DNA from: Actinoplanes derwentensis
GTDB taxonomy: Bacteria; Actinomycetota; Actinomycetes; Mycobacteriales; Micromonosporaceae
DNA length: 64,000 nucleotides
NCBI RefSeq assembly: GCF_900104725.1
Contig: NZ_LT629758.1
Span: 5,346,501 to 5,410,500 of the forward strand
Direction: 5' to 3'
Shown here one piece after another: positions 44,054 to 52,300 of the stretch. The position numbers and the translations under genes were made by a program. Every line of letters starts with the position of its first letter. Within the stretch, counting starts at the first letter, position 1. Under the pieces are notes generated by a model that had not been told where the DNA came from, searched no databases, and worked only from the letters and a program-made list of their open reading frames with translations.

Positions 44054-45298
44054 ATGGCTCGTGTACGCGCCGCACTGTACCTGGACTTCGACAACGTGTT
44101 CAGTGCGTTGATCAGGCAGGACCCGGATGTGGCCATCCAGTTCGCCGAGGAACCGGGAGCCTGGCTGTCCCGGTTGAGCACGTCGCTGACCGTGGACGGT
44201 CCGCGCCGGTGGCTCATCCTGCGCTGCTACATGAATCCGGGTGGCTGGGTGCCGCATCCGGATCCGTCGAGCGGCCAGCAGCGGCTGTACTACTCCCGTT
44301 TCCGGCCGTACTTCGTGAACGCCGGTTTCGAGGTGATCGACTGCCCGCGGCTGACCCATACGAAGAACGCCGCGGACATCCGGATGGTGGTGGACGCGGT
44401 CGACGCGCTCGCCGATCCGGTGACGCACGAGGAGTTCGTGATCGCCTCCGGCGACTCGGACATGACCCCCTTGCTGGTACGTCTGCGGCGTGCCGACCGC
44501 CGCACCACGATCGTCTCCCCGGCCGACGCGGCTCTCGCGTTCACCTCGGTCGCCGACCGGCTCATCGTCAGCCAGGAGCTGCTCGAGCTGGTGCAGGGCG
44601 AGCCGGTGGAGAGCGAGGAGGACCAGGTCGTCGTCACGCCGCCGGGCGAACCCCGGACCGAGGCGTCGTACGACCAGTTCCGTGATCTGGTGACGTGGCG
44701 GTTCACCGCCGCGCCCAGCCCGCTGAACCTGGCGTCGCTGGCCCACGATCTGCGGCGTCAGCTCGGCAGCGGGGTGGACGAGTCGAACTGGTTCGGTTTC
44801 GGTGGTTTCGTGCGCGCGCTGGAGAGCCTTCGCCTGCCGTACGCCAAGTTCTCGAATCATTTCGTCTGGGACGACAGCCGCCATGGCCCGCCGGAGGCGA
44901 CCGGCACCACCGGTCCGGCCCCGGAGGCGATCGTGCGGCTCAGTGCACCGCTGGGCCTGCCGCGGCTGCCGCGGGAGATGTGGCCGCCGGTCTACCGGGC
45001 GCTCGCCGACTATGCCGCGTCGCACCACTTCAACCTGACCGAGGCGACCCGCTGGGCGCGGGACAAGCTGGCCGAGGAGGGCGTGGACGTGAGCCGTTCG
45101 GCGATCGCGTTCGTCACCCGCGGCACGGCGTTCGGTGGGGCCCCGCTGTACCGGCAGCCGTCGCCGGACGCCGAGGAGATCGCCGCCGCGTTCGCCGACA
45201 ACGTGCTGAACCGGGCGGACGCCGCAGCGATCGCCCTCACCGACGACGAGTGTGCCGAGGTGCGGTTCTGGCTGGGCGCGGACGACCCGAAGGGCTAG
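44054..45298 (+). CDS. NYN-domain (PIN-like) RNase protein with LOTUS-like tail
   Basis: A 414-residue protein. The N-terminal NYN domain (about 1-165) has the acidic set Asp11, Asp13 (LYLDFDNVF), Asp107 and Asp113/Asp116 (KNAADIRMVVDAVD) and GDSD at 132-135, as in MARF1/LabA-type nucleases. A helical region follows (about 200-270, SYDQFRDLVTW to GFVRALESL) that resembles an OST-HTH/LOTUS RNA-binding domain, and a second copy may lie at about 300-385. This suggests RNA cleavage or binding. The stop overlaps the convergent TetR gene by four bases. Confidence 0.88.
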   Translation: MARVRAALYLDFDNVFSALIRQDPDVAIQFAEEPGAWLSRLSTSLTVDGPRRWLILRCYMNPGGWVPHPDPSSGQQRLYYSRFRPYFVNAGFEVIDCPRLTHTKNAADIRMVVDAVDALADPVTHEEFVIASGDSDMTPLLVRLRRADRRTTIVSPADAALAFTSVADRLIVSQELLELVQGEPVESEEDQVVVTPPGEPRTEASYDQFRDLVTWRFTAAPSPLNLASLAHDLRRQLGSGVDESNWFGFGGFVRALESLRLPYAKFSNHFVWDDSRHGPPEATGTTGPAPEAIVRLSAPLGLPRLPREMWPPVYRALADYAASHHFNLTEATRWARDKLAEEGVDVSRSAIAFVTRGTAFGGAPLYRQPSPDAEEIAAAFADNVLNRADAAAIALTDDECAEVRFWLGADDPKG

Positions 45299-45885
45299 CC
45301 GAACAGTCGCGCGGCGGCTGACTCCCAGGCCCGGACCAGGTCGACCGTCTCGGGTTCGCGCAGCCATTGGATCTGCAGGCCGTCCATCATCGCGACGACC
45401 TGTGCGGCCAGTTCGCGCGGGTCGGCCACCGCCGGGTCGGCGAGCCCGGCGAACTGGCTCAGTGTGTTGCTCTGCCGCACCCGGAAGTAGGCGTGTGCCG
45501 GGTGTCCGGGGGCCAGTGATTCCGCCTCCAGCACGGCGAACAGCCGGACGATCTCCGGCTGTTCGGCGTTGCGCGCGACGACGGCGGTGCAGACTTCGGC
45601 GAGGCTGATCCGCCCGTCGCTCCACAGTTGCTGCACCGGCCGGCCCAGCTTGTCGGCGAGGGACTGCGCGTCCTGTTCGTCGCGGTATTCCAGGACCGCC
45701 ACCAACAGGCTGTCCTTCGAGCCGACGTGGTGCAGCATGCCCGGCACGGTGAGTCCGCAGCCGTCCGCCACGTCCTGCATCGACAGCCCCCAGAAGCCAC
45801 GTTCGGCGATCAGCTTCGTGGTCATCTCGAGGATCTGCCGGCGCCTCTCGGCGGCCGGCAGCCGGGATCTTTCACGTCTCTGCAC
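45295..45885 (-). CDS. TetR-family regulator of the GH3 gene
   Basis: A 196-residue TetR protein from GTG 45885 (GGAAG ten bases before). The HTH region reads RRRQILEMTTKLIAERGFWGLSMQDVADGCGLTVPGMLHHVGSKDSLL. The C-terminal domain has the MMDGLQIQWLREPE pattern seen in regulators of sugar-hydrolase loci. It is divergent from the GH3 gene with a 97-bp gap that contains a palindromic operator, so it very likely controls that gene and itself. Confidence 0.88.
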   Translation of the reverse strand: MQRRERSRLPAAERRRQILEMTTKLIAERGFWGLSMQDVADGCGLTVPGMLHHVGSKDSLLVAVLEYRDEQDAQSLADKLGRPVQQLWSDGRISLAEVCTAVVARNAEQPEIVRLFAVLEAESLAPGHPAHAYFRVRQSNTLSQFAGLADPAVADPRELAAQVVAMMDGLQIQWLREPETVDLVRAWESAAARLFG

Positions 45886-45951
45886 AGCTTCTTCCTACCA
45901 GCAGGCCCTTGCGATACCGCTTCTGACCTGGCTATGTTTCAGGGTAGTTAA

Positions 45952-45964
45952 TACCTAGTAGGTA
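45952..45964. promoter_or_regulatory. Operator palindrome TACCTA-G-TAGGTA
   Basis: A 13-bp perfect palindrome in the TetR/GH3 divergent gap, 19 bp before the GH3 start. It is AT-rich relative to its neighbours and overlaps the likely GH3 promoter (TAGTTAATA just upstream). Assigned to the adjacent TetR by position. Confidence 0.65.
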
Positions 45965-45982
45965 CTCAGTAAGGGCGGGACC

Positions 45983-48172
45983 ATGGCACTCGACACCTCA
46001 CAGCAAGCGGCGATCACCTCCGGCAGCGACATGTGGCACACCGAGGCCGTCGAGTCCGCGGGCCTGCCCGCCGTCATCGTCACCGACGGCCCGCACGGCG
46101 TGCGCATGCAGGCCGAGGGCGACGATCTGCTGGCCGGCGTCCCGGCCACCTGCTTCCCGCCGGCCGTGGCGAGCGCCTCCACCTGGGACCCGGAGCTGCT
46201 GCACCGGATGGGCGAGGCGCTCGGTGACGAGTGCCGCGCGCAGGACGTGGCGGTGCTGCTCGGCCCGGGGGTCAACCTCAAGCGCAGCCCGCTCGGCGGC
46301 CGCAACTTCGAGTACTTCTCCGAGGACCCGATCCTGACCGGCCGGCTCGCCACCGAGTGGGTCCGTGGCCTGCAGAGCAAGGGTGTCGGCGCGTCCCTGA
46401 AGCACTTCGCGGTCAACAGCCAGGAGACCGACCGGATGCGGATCAGCGCCGACATCGACGAGCGCACGCTCCGCGAGGTCTACCTGCGCGCGTTCCACAA
46501 GGTGGTCACCCGGGCCCAGCCGTGGACCGTGATGTGCGCCTACAACAAGATCAACGGGGTGTACGCCAGCGAGCACCACTGGCTGCTCACCGACGTGCTG
46601 CGCGGCGAGTGGGGCTTCGAGGGCCTGGTCGTCTCCGACTGGGGTGCCGTCGTCGACCGGGTGAAGGCGATCGCGGCCGGTCTCGACCTGACCATGCCCG
46701 GCCCGGACCTCGCCGGTGACCAGGCGCTGGTGGCGGCGGTCTCCTCCGGTGCCCTCGACCCCGCTCTGCTCGCCACGAGCGCGGAACGCGTACGCCGCAT
46801 GATCGCCAAGACCGGGGACCGGCCGGCCGGGACCTATGACGCCGACGCCCACCACGCGCTCGCCCGGGAGATCGCCGGACGGGCGATCGTCCTGCTGAAG
46901 AACGACGGTGACCTGCTGCCGCTCACCCCCGGCACCGAGAAGGTCGCGGTGCTCGGCGAGTTCGCGTGGACCCCGCGTTACCAGGGTGGCGGCAGCTCGC
47001 AGATCACCCCGACCAGGCTCGACGACGCGCTGACGGCGATCCGGGCGACCGGCGCCGAGGTGAGCTTCGCGGCCGGTTACACCGTCGAGGGCGACTCCGA
47101 CGAGGCTCTGCTGGCCGAGGCCGCGGCGGTGGCCCGGGAGGCGGACGTGGCGATCGTGTTCGCCGGCAGTGTGCACGAGACCGAGGGCGCCGACCGGGAG
47201 TCGATCGACCTGCCGGCCGTTCAGATCGCGCTGATCGAGCGGGTCGCCGCCGCCAACCCGAAGACGGTCGTGGTGCTCTCCAACGGCGCGGTCCTCGCCA
47301 CCAAGCCGTGGGACGAGAAGGTTCCGGCGCTGGTCGAGGGCTGGCTGCTCGGGCAGGCCGGTGGCAGCGCCGTCGCCGACGTGCTGTTCGGCCGGGTCAA
47401 CCCGTCCGGGCGGCTCGCCGAGACCATCCCGGTCAAGCTCGCCGATCACCCGTCCTACCTGGACTTCCCCGGCGAGCACGGCCACGTCCGGTACGGCGAG
47501 GGCCTGCACGTCGGCTACCGCGGTTTCGACGCGCGTGGGACCGCGGTGGCGTACCCGTTCGGTTTCGGCCTGTCGTACACCACGTTCGGTTACGGCGCGG
47601 CACGCGCGACGGCGTCCCCGGCCGGAGTCGAGGTGCGGGTCCCGGTGACCAACACCGGTTCCTGGGACGGCCGTGAGGTGGTGCAGGTCTATGTGAGCCG
47701 GCCCGGTTCGGCGGTGCGGCGGGCCCCGCGGGAGCTGAAGGCGTTCGCCAGCGTGCCGATCACGGCCGGTGACACCACCGAGGTGACAGTGACCGTCGAG
47801 CGCGAGGACCTGGCGTACTGGGACACCCGGCTCGGCAGGTGGATCGTCGAGGACGGTGAGTACACGATCGAGGTCGGCGCGTCGTCCCGCGACATCCGGG
47901 CCACGGTGACCGTGCACGTCGCCGGTGACCCGGCCCGGGTGCCGCTGACCGCCGAGTCCAGCATCGGCGAGTGGTTCGCGGACCCGCGCGGCGCCGAGGT
48001 CCTGACGGCCGCGTTCGCCGCGGGATCCGCCGACGGCCCGATGTCGGCGATGGTCGAGACCCCGGAGATGCTGATGATGCTCGGCAGCCTGCCGCTGAGC
48101 CGGATGTCGGCGTTCCCGGGCAGCCCGATCGACGCCGGCGACCTGGACAAGCTGGTCGAAGCCGCGAACTGA
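45983..48172 (+). CDS. GH3 beta-glucosidase
   Basis: A 729-residue cytoplasmic GH3 hydrolase. The catalytic nucleophile is Asp219 in LVVSDWGAV, with substrate residues Lys140-His141 (SLKHFAVN), DGPHGVR, and the loop HETEGADRESIDLP that supplies the acid/base Glu. A C-terminal fibronectin-III-like domain is at about 540-645 (VTNTGSWDGREVVQVYV). The last 75 residues form an extra helical tail, PLTAESSIGEWFADPRG to LPLSRMSAFPGSPID, related to the N-terminal block of the SDR at 2907. AAGGGCGGG precedes the ATG. No signal peptide: it probably acts on imported oligosaccharides under TetR control. Confidence 0.92.
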   Translation: MALDTSQQAAITSGSDMWHTEAVESAGLPAVIVTDGPHGVRMQAEGDDLLAGVPATCFPPAVASASTWDPELLHRMGEALGDECRAQDVAVLLGPGVNLKRSPLGGRNFEYFSEDPILTGRLATEWVRGLQSKGVGASLKHFAVNSQETDRMRISADIDERTLREVYLRAFHKVVTRAQPWTVMCAYNKINGVYASEHHWLLTDVLRGEWGFEGLVVSDWGAVVDRVKAIAAGLDLTMPGPDLAGDQALVAAVSSGALDPALLATSAERVRRMIAKTGDRPAGTYDADAHHALAREIAGRAIVLLKNDGDLLPLTPGTEKVAVLGEFAWTPRYQGGGSSQITPTRLDDALTAIRATGAEVSFAAGYTVEGDSDEALLAEAAAVAREADVAIVFAGSVHETEGADRESIDLPAVQIALIERVAAANPKTVVVLSNGAVLATKPWDEKVPALVEGWLLGQAGGSAVADVLFGRVNPSGRLAETIPVKLADHPSYLDFPGEHGHVRYGEGLHVGYRGFDARGTAVAYPFGFGLSYTTFGYGAARATASPAGVEVRVPVTNTGSWDGREVVQVYVSRPGSAVRRAPRELKAFASVPITAGDTTEVTVTVEREDLAYWDTRLGRWIVEDGEYTIEVGASSRDIRATVTVHVAGDPARVPLTAESSIGEWFADPRGAEVLTAAFAAGSADGPMSAMVETPEMLMMLGSLPLSRMSAFPGSPIDAGDLDKLVEAAN

Positions 48173-48173
48173 G

Positions 48174-48548
48174 TCAGGTTCTGGCCCGGGTGAGCAGTGC
48201 CTGAATGCGGGACACCAGCTCACGCGGGCTGAACGGCTTGGTCACGTAGTCGTCGGCGCCGGCACTGAACCCGCCCTCGACGTCCTGTTCCTGCACCCGC
48301 GCGGTCAGCATGATGATCAGCATGCCGGCCGTGCTCGGGTCGGAACGCAACATCCGGCACACGTCGATTCCCGACAGACCCGGCATCGAGACGTCCAGGA
48401 CGGCCAGCGTGGGCAGGCGGAGCCGTGCCGTCTCGATCGCGGTCTGACCGTCGCCGACCGCCAGCACTTCGAGACCGGCCTGCTCCAGCTTGAAGGCCAC
48501 CAGGTCTCGAATGTCGGCGTCGTCGTCAGCCACCAGGACGGTCGTCAC
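48174..48548 (-). CDS. Stand-alone response regulator (receiver only)
   Basis: A 124-residue single receiver domain: acidic DDD (8-10), phospho-acceptor Asp52 (AVLDVSMPGLSG), the conserved Thr (MLTAR) and Lys in DDYVTKPFS. It has no output domain, so it works by protein contact or in a phosphorelay. GTG 48548 follows GGGGGAAG. It could serve an orphan kinase such as those at 16898 or 21050; that is inference. Confidence 0.9.
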   Translation of the reverse strand: MTTVLVADDDADIRDLVAFKLEQAGLEVLAVGDGQTAIETARLRLPTLAVLDVSMPGLSGIDVCRMLRSDPSTAGMLIIMLTARVQEQDVEGGFSAGADDYVTKPFSPRELVSRIQALLTRART

Positions 48549-48662
48549 GCGGCTTCCCCCGATCCGTAGCTATCTGTATTCGGACCATATCCTGACAAAC
48601 ACGGTGTGTGGGGGCTCTTGGAAAAGTGGGCTCGCAACGCTGGCGGTCCGGCGTCCACCGGG

Positions 48663-48668
48663 TAGGAT
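48663..48668 (+). promoter_or_regulatory. -10 element TAGGAT of the trp leader
   Basis: TAGGAT, a common actinobacterial -10, lies eight bases before the ATG of the leader peptide. Transcription would then begin at or one base before that ATG, giving a leaderless leader peptide. The -35 region (about 48640) is weak. Inferred from spacing. Confidence 0.5.
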
Positions 48669-48675
48669 TCCGGCC

Positions 48676-48711
48676 ATGCGCGCACAATTGACCATGTGGT
48701 GGCCCGCCTGA
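48676..48711 (+). CDS. trpL: trp leader peptide (two adjacent Trp codons)
   Basis: Twelve codons including the stop: MRAQLTMWWPA. Tandem TGG codons at 48697-48702 make the ribosome stall when charged tRNA-Trp is scarce. The stop codon sits where the classic attenuation model needs it, just before RNA segment 2. Directly followed by mutually exclusive hairpins and the anthranilate-synthase-type gene. Confidence 0.88.
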   Translation: MRAQLTMWWPA

Positions 48712-48751
48712 CCGGCGGCCCCATCTCCCGCGCGCACCAACCGCGGCCGCC
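48704..48751 (+). promoter_or_regulatory. trp attenuator: pause and antiterminator pairings
   Basis: Segment 1 CCGCC (48704-48708) pairs with segment 2 GGCGG (48714-48718) as a pause hairpin. Segment 2 GGCGGCC (48714-48720) can instead pair with segment 3 GGCCGCC (48745-48751), and this antiterminator prevents the terminator. A ribosome stalled at the Trp codons covers segment 1 and favours the 2:3 form. All pairings were read directly from the sequence. Confidence 0.82.
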
Positions 48752-48768
48752 TCCTGTCGAGGCGGCCG
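48744..48768 (+). terminator. trp attenuator terminator hairpin
   Basis: A perfect 10-bp stem CGGCCGCCTC / GAGGCGGCCG with loop CTGTC, followed by TTCTGCGTTCTC. It is 49 bases before the downstream start codon. It competes with the 2:3 antiterminator. Confidence 0.85.
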
Positions 48769-48817
48769 TTCTGCGTTCTCGGTGGGCGGCCCTCTTCCTC
48801 ATCCGAGAGAGGGACCC

Positions 48818-50632
48818 ATGCCATTCGCCCTGCTGCACCGTGCCGGCACCGACCACGTCGAAGTACTCACCGGCGACGTCATCACCGTCGCCCGACTCGA
48901 CGACATCCCGCTCCAGCCGGGCACTCCGGTGCTCGCCGTCATCCCGTACCGGCAGATCACCGAACGCGGCTTCGACTGCGTCGACGACGGGGCGCCGCTG
49001 GAATGCCTGCTGGTCCGGTCGATCAGCCGGGAACCCCGGGACGCCTTCCCGCCCGGTGAGCTGACCCTGCGCGACGGCGGTTTCGACCTGTCCGACGACG
49101 AGTACGGCGCCGTGGTCGAGGATGTGCTCCGCGACGAGATCGGCCACGGGGCCGGCGCCAACTTCGTCATCCACCGCACCTACCGGGCCACCGTCGACGG
49201 TGATCCGCTGACCGCCGCCCGCGCCGCGTTCGGGCGGCTGCTCACCGGCGAACAGGGCACCTACTGGACGTTCCTGGTCGACACCGGCAACCGGATCCTG
49301 GTCGGTGCCACCCCGGAACGGCACGTCAGCGTGCAGGACGGGATCACCATGATGAACCCGATCAGCGGCACGTTCCGCAACGGCTCCGGCGATCTCCTGG
49401 ACTTCCACGCCTTTCTGCGCGATCCCAAGGAGATCGAAGAGCTGTACATGGTGCTCGACGAGGAACTCAAGATGATGGCCGTCATCGCCGAACACGGTGG
49501 TCAGGTCGCCGGGCCGTACCTGAAGGAGATGGCCCACCTCACCCACACCGAATACCTGCTCGCCGGGCGTGGTTCGCTCGACGTGCGGGAGGTGCTGCGG
49601 GAGACCATGTTCGCGCCCACCGTCACCGGCAGCCCGATCGAGAACGCCTGCCGGGTCATCGCCCGCCACGAGCGCCGGGGCCGCCGCTACTACGCCGGCG
49701 TCCTCGCCCTGCTCGATCACGACGCCGACGGCCGGCAGACCCTGGACGCGCCGATCCTGATCCGCACCGCCGAGATCACCCCCGACGGCTACCTGCGCGT
49801 TCCGGTCGGGGCCACCCTGGTCCGGCACTCCACGGCGGCGGGCGAGATCGCCGAGACCCACACCAAGGCGGCCGGCGTGCTGTCCGCGCTGGGCGCGGTT
49901 GCTTCCAGACCAGCGGCGGTACGGGGGACCGCGCTCACCCCCGAGGTGCAGTCCCTGCTGTCGGCCCGCAACGACGACCTGGCCCGGTTCTGGCTCGACT
50001 CCCGCTCCCCCGGAGCCCTGACGGTCCCCGCCCTGGCCGGGAAGCATGCCCTGATCGTGGACGCCGAGGACACCTTCACCGCGATGCTGGCCCACCAGCT
50101 CAAAGCCCTGGGCCTGTCGGTGACCACCGTCGCGTGGTCCGCGGAGTCGCTGCCGGAGGCTGACCTGACCGTCTTCGGGCCGGGTCCCGGCAACCCGTCG
50201 GATCGCACCGACCCGAAGATGGCACGCCTGCACACCCTGGTCGAAGCCGCTCTCGACGCGGGCCGGCCGCTGTTCGCCGTCTGCCTCGGCCAGCAGATCC
50301 TGGCCTCGGTGCTGGGTTTGGCGCTGGTCCGGCGAGACTCCCCGTACCAGGGCCTGGCCCGCGAGGTGAACCTGTTCGGCACCGTCCGCCGGGTCGGTTT
50401 CTACTCCAGTTTCTCCGCGACCGCCACGACCCCGGCGGTGGACACCCCGCACGGCCCGGCCGAGGTGGCCGTGGACCCCGCCGACCACACCGTCCACGCC
50501 CTGCGGGGACGGGGTTTCGCCGGCGTGCAGTTCCACCCCGAGTCGGTGCTGAGCCGCGACGGCGTGGACGTCCTCCGTGAACTTCTGCCACCTTTACTGT
50601 CCGGCGTGGTTAGCCCGGCGATCAGCGGGTAG
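48818..50632 (+). CDS. Fused chorismate-amination enzyme (TrpE-TrpG / PhzE-like anthranilate synthase)
   Basis: A 604-residue fusion. The N-terminal chorismate-binding domain (about 1-400) shows VGATPERHVSVQDG, NPISGTFRNG, YMVLDEELKMMA and AGVLSALG. The C-terminal class I glutamine amidotransferase (about 410-600) has the triad Cys489 (FAVCLGQQ), His573 and Glu575 (VQFHPES). It makes anthranilate, or 2-amino-2-deoxyisochorismate if a true PhzE. The overall sequence looks like the PhzE-type family. The Trp-codon attenuator in front argues that it answers to tryptophan supply. The start at ATG 48818 has AGAGGGACCC. No other trp or phz genes are in the window. Confidence 0.9.
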   Translation: MPFALLHRAGTDHVEVLTGDVITVARLDDIPLQPGTPVLAVIPYRQITERGFDCVDDGAPLECLLVRSISREPRDAFPPGELTLRDGGFDLSDDEYGAVVEDVLRDEIGHGAGANFVIHRTYRATVDGDPLTAARAAFGRLLTGEQGTYWTFLVDTGNRILVGATPERHVSVQDGITMMNPISGTFRNGSGDLLDFHAFLRDPKEIEELYMVLDEELKMMAVIAEHGGQVAGPYLKEMAHLTHTEYLLAGRGSLDVREVLRETMFAPTVTGSPIENACRVIARHERRGRRYYAGVLALLDHDADGRQTLDAPILIRTAEITPDGYLRVPVGATLVRHSTAAGEIAETHTKAAGVLSALGAVASRPAAVRGTALTPEVQSLLSARNDDLARFWLDSRSPGALTVPALAGKHALIVDAEDTFTAMLAHQLKALGLSVTTVAWSAESLPEADLTVFGPGPGNPSDRTDPKMARLHTLVEAALDAGRPLFAVCLGQQILASVLGLALVRRDSPYQGLAREVNLFGTVRRVGFYSSFSATATTPAVDTPHGPAEVAVDPADHTVHALRGRGFAGVQFHPESVLSRDGVDVLRELLPPLLSGVVSPAISG

Positions 50633-50643
50633 CCAGATGGTGT

Positions 50644-50684
50644 CGGTGGTCCAAGGTGATCGAGAGCCTCACCTTGGACCACCG
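50644..50684. terminator. Perfect 16-bp hairpin between convergent genes
   Basis: Arms CGGTGGTCCAAGGTGA (50644-50659) and TCACCTTGGACCACCG (50669-50684), loop TCGAGAGCC. It lies between the fused anthranilate synthase and the GAF-ANTAR gene, and is a bidirectional terminator by position and strength. Confidence 0.85.
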
Positions 50685-50692
50685 GCCCGCGT

Positions 50693-51421
50693 TCAGGGCT
50701 GAGGGAACTCCCGGATGATGCTCGGATCGTCGACGATCATGTGCGCGACGTCGCTGAGCCGCCGGTTCCGGGCCCGCGCGAACGAGCGCATCACCTCGAA
50801 CCCCTCGTCGACACTGATCCGCCGGGCCTGGGCGATCGCGCCCTTGGCCTGCTCGATGACGATCCGGCTGTTGAGGGCGCCCTGCAACTGCTCGGTGAGT
50901 TCCTCACCACGACGGATCGCGCGTTCCTGGAGCAGGGCGATCGTCGCCACGTCCGCCAGCGCCTGCATGATCGGCACCTCGCTGCGGGCGAGTTCACCGT
51001 TACCGTGGCCGAACACGTTCAGGGCGCCGATCACGTGATCCCGCAGGCGCATCGGGAACGCGTGCACCGACCGGAACCCGGCCGCGGTCGCCTGCGGCGC
51101 GAAGCGGGGCCAGCGGTCACCGGCGGCCCGCAGGTCCACGTTGATCACCGGCACCCCGCTGCGGAAGGCGTCCAGGCAGGGACCTTCGAGGTTCTGCATC
51201 TGGAACAGTTCGATCAGGCGCACGTTCTCGTCGGAGCCGGCCATGAACTCCATCCGGCCGCGCTGGTCGGCCATCATCAGCCCGACCGCCGCGGCGTCCA
51301 CCAGAGCGGCCGCCCGTTCGGAGAGCATGTGCAGGAAGTCGAGCAGATCGAAGTCGTCGACGAGCGTGTCGGCGACCTCCACGAAGATCGTCGCCAGGCG
51401 CTCGGCCGAAACGGTGGTCAT
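50693..51421 (-). CDS. GAF-ANTAR antiterminator protein, first
   Basis: A 242-residue protein from ATG 51421 (GGAGG five bases before; the longer frame is upstream noise). The GAF domain is at about 15-165 (LEGPCLDAFRSGVPV, SVHAFPMRLRDHVIGALNVF) and the ANTAR RNA-binding domain at about 175-235 (LNSRIVIEQAKGAIAQARRISVDEGFEVMRSFARARNRRLSDVA). ANTAR proteins bind paired hexaloop hairpins in nascent RNA and block termination. A second, different GAF-ANTAR gene lies 34 bases upstream. Confidence 0.92.
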   Translation of the reverse strand: MTTVSAERLATIFVEVADTLVDDFDLLDFLHMLSERAAALVDAAAVGLMMADQRGRMEFMAGSDENVRLIELFQMQNLEGPCLDAFRSGVPVINVDLRAAGDRWPRFAPQATAAGFRSVHAFPMRLRDHVIGALNVFGHGNGELARSEVPIMQALADVATIALLQERAIRRGEELTEQLQGALNSRIVIEQAKGAIAQARRISVDEGFEVMRSFARARNRRLSDVAHMIVDDPSIIREFPQP

Positions 51422-51455
51422 GGATGCCTCCCGGCGTAGGTGGCCCGCTGCTGGC

Positions 51456-52214
51456 TCACGGTGTGTCACTGTCGAATCGAAGGGCCCGGTCCACCACGTC
51501 ACGGGCGACATCGGCGAGGCGGCGGTCGTTGGCGTACGCGTACGCGCGCATCCGGGTCAGCGCCTCGTGAAGCGGCACCCCTAGCTGGACCATGACCATT
51601 CCCTGCGCCTGGAACAACTGTGCGCGATTGCCGACGTCCCCGACAAGCCCGGAGCCGTCCCCGGAGTCGTCTTCCTGGCCGGCGAGCAGGACATCGACGC
51701 TGATGTCTGCGATCAGGAGGGCGGTCTCGATCTCCCCGGCGCGGAGCGGCCCGGCGCGATCGCGCAGGACGTCCATGGTGCCGAGGCGGGCGGCCCCGAT
51801 CTGAAGCGGGAAGGCGAACACCGCGTGGATGCCGGCTTCCCGGACCATCGGGGTGTAGACCGGCCAGCGGTTCGGGTCCTGCCCGGCCAGATCGCCGCAG
51901 AGCACCGGGCGCCGGGTGGCGTACGCGTCGATGCACGGGCCCTCACCCAGCACGAACTGGAGTTCCTCGAGACGCTCACCGAGATCGTCGGACGCGACAC
52001 AGAGGCCGCGCACGCCTTTCTCGGCCATCAGGCTGATCCCCACACCGGTGGCCGGCAGCTCGCGGGCTGCCACCCGGCACAGATGGGTCAGGAAGGTCAC
52101 GGCTCCGGCCGAGGCCGCCGGGCCGTCCGCGACGAGGCGGCGAATGGCAGCTGCCCGGCCGGTGGCATCGCCACCCAGCACCGCGACCACCGGCCCTCTC
52201 GCTGTCGTCAGCAC
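51456..52214 (-). CDS. GAF-ANTAR antiterminator protein, second
   Basis: A 252-residue protein from GTG 52214. It has a GAF domain (about 40-175, VLGEGPCIDAYATRRPVLCGDL, AVFAFPLQIGAARLGTMDVL) and an ANTAR domain (about 190-250, RAQLFQAQGMVMVQLGVPLHEALTRMRAYAYANDRRLADVA). The conserved G-P-C of the GAF domain and the A-Q-G-M-V-M helix are typical. It probably cotranscribes with the first GAF-ANTAR gene. Signal and RNA targets are unknown. Confidence 0.92.
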   Translation of the reverse strand: MLTTARGPVVAVLGGDATGRAAAIRRLVADGPAASAGAVTFLTHLCRVAARELPATGVGISLMAEKGVRGLCVASDDLGERLEELQFVLGEGPCIDAYATRRPVLCGDLAGQDPNRWPVYTPMVREAGIHAVFAFPLQIGAARLGTMDVLRDRAGPLRAGEIETALLIADISVDVLLAGQEDDSGDGSGLVGDVGNRAQLFQAQGMVMVQLGVPLHEALTRMRAYAYANDRRLADVARDVVDRALRFDSDTP

Positions 52215-52300
52215 GACTGATCTCCGGTTGCCGCACGTCGCCCGTGGACGCGGCGCCAGATGACGGGCGGGATCGGGACGGACGTACTGATCGGCTCATC

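Noticed and set aside
48545..50536. 663-residue minus-strand frame opposite the fused synthase
   Set aside because: Antisense to a gene with intact catalytic residues; no motif and shadow-like composition.
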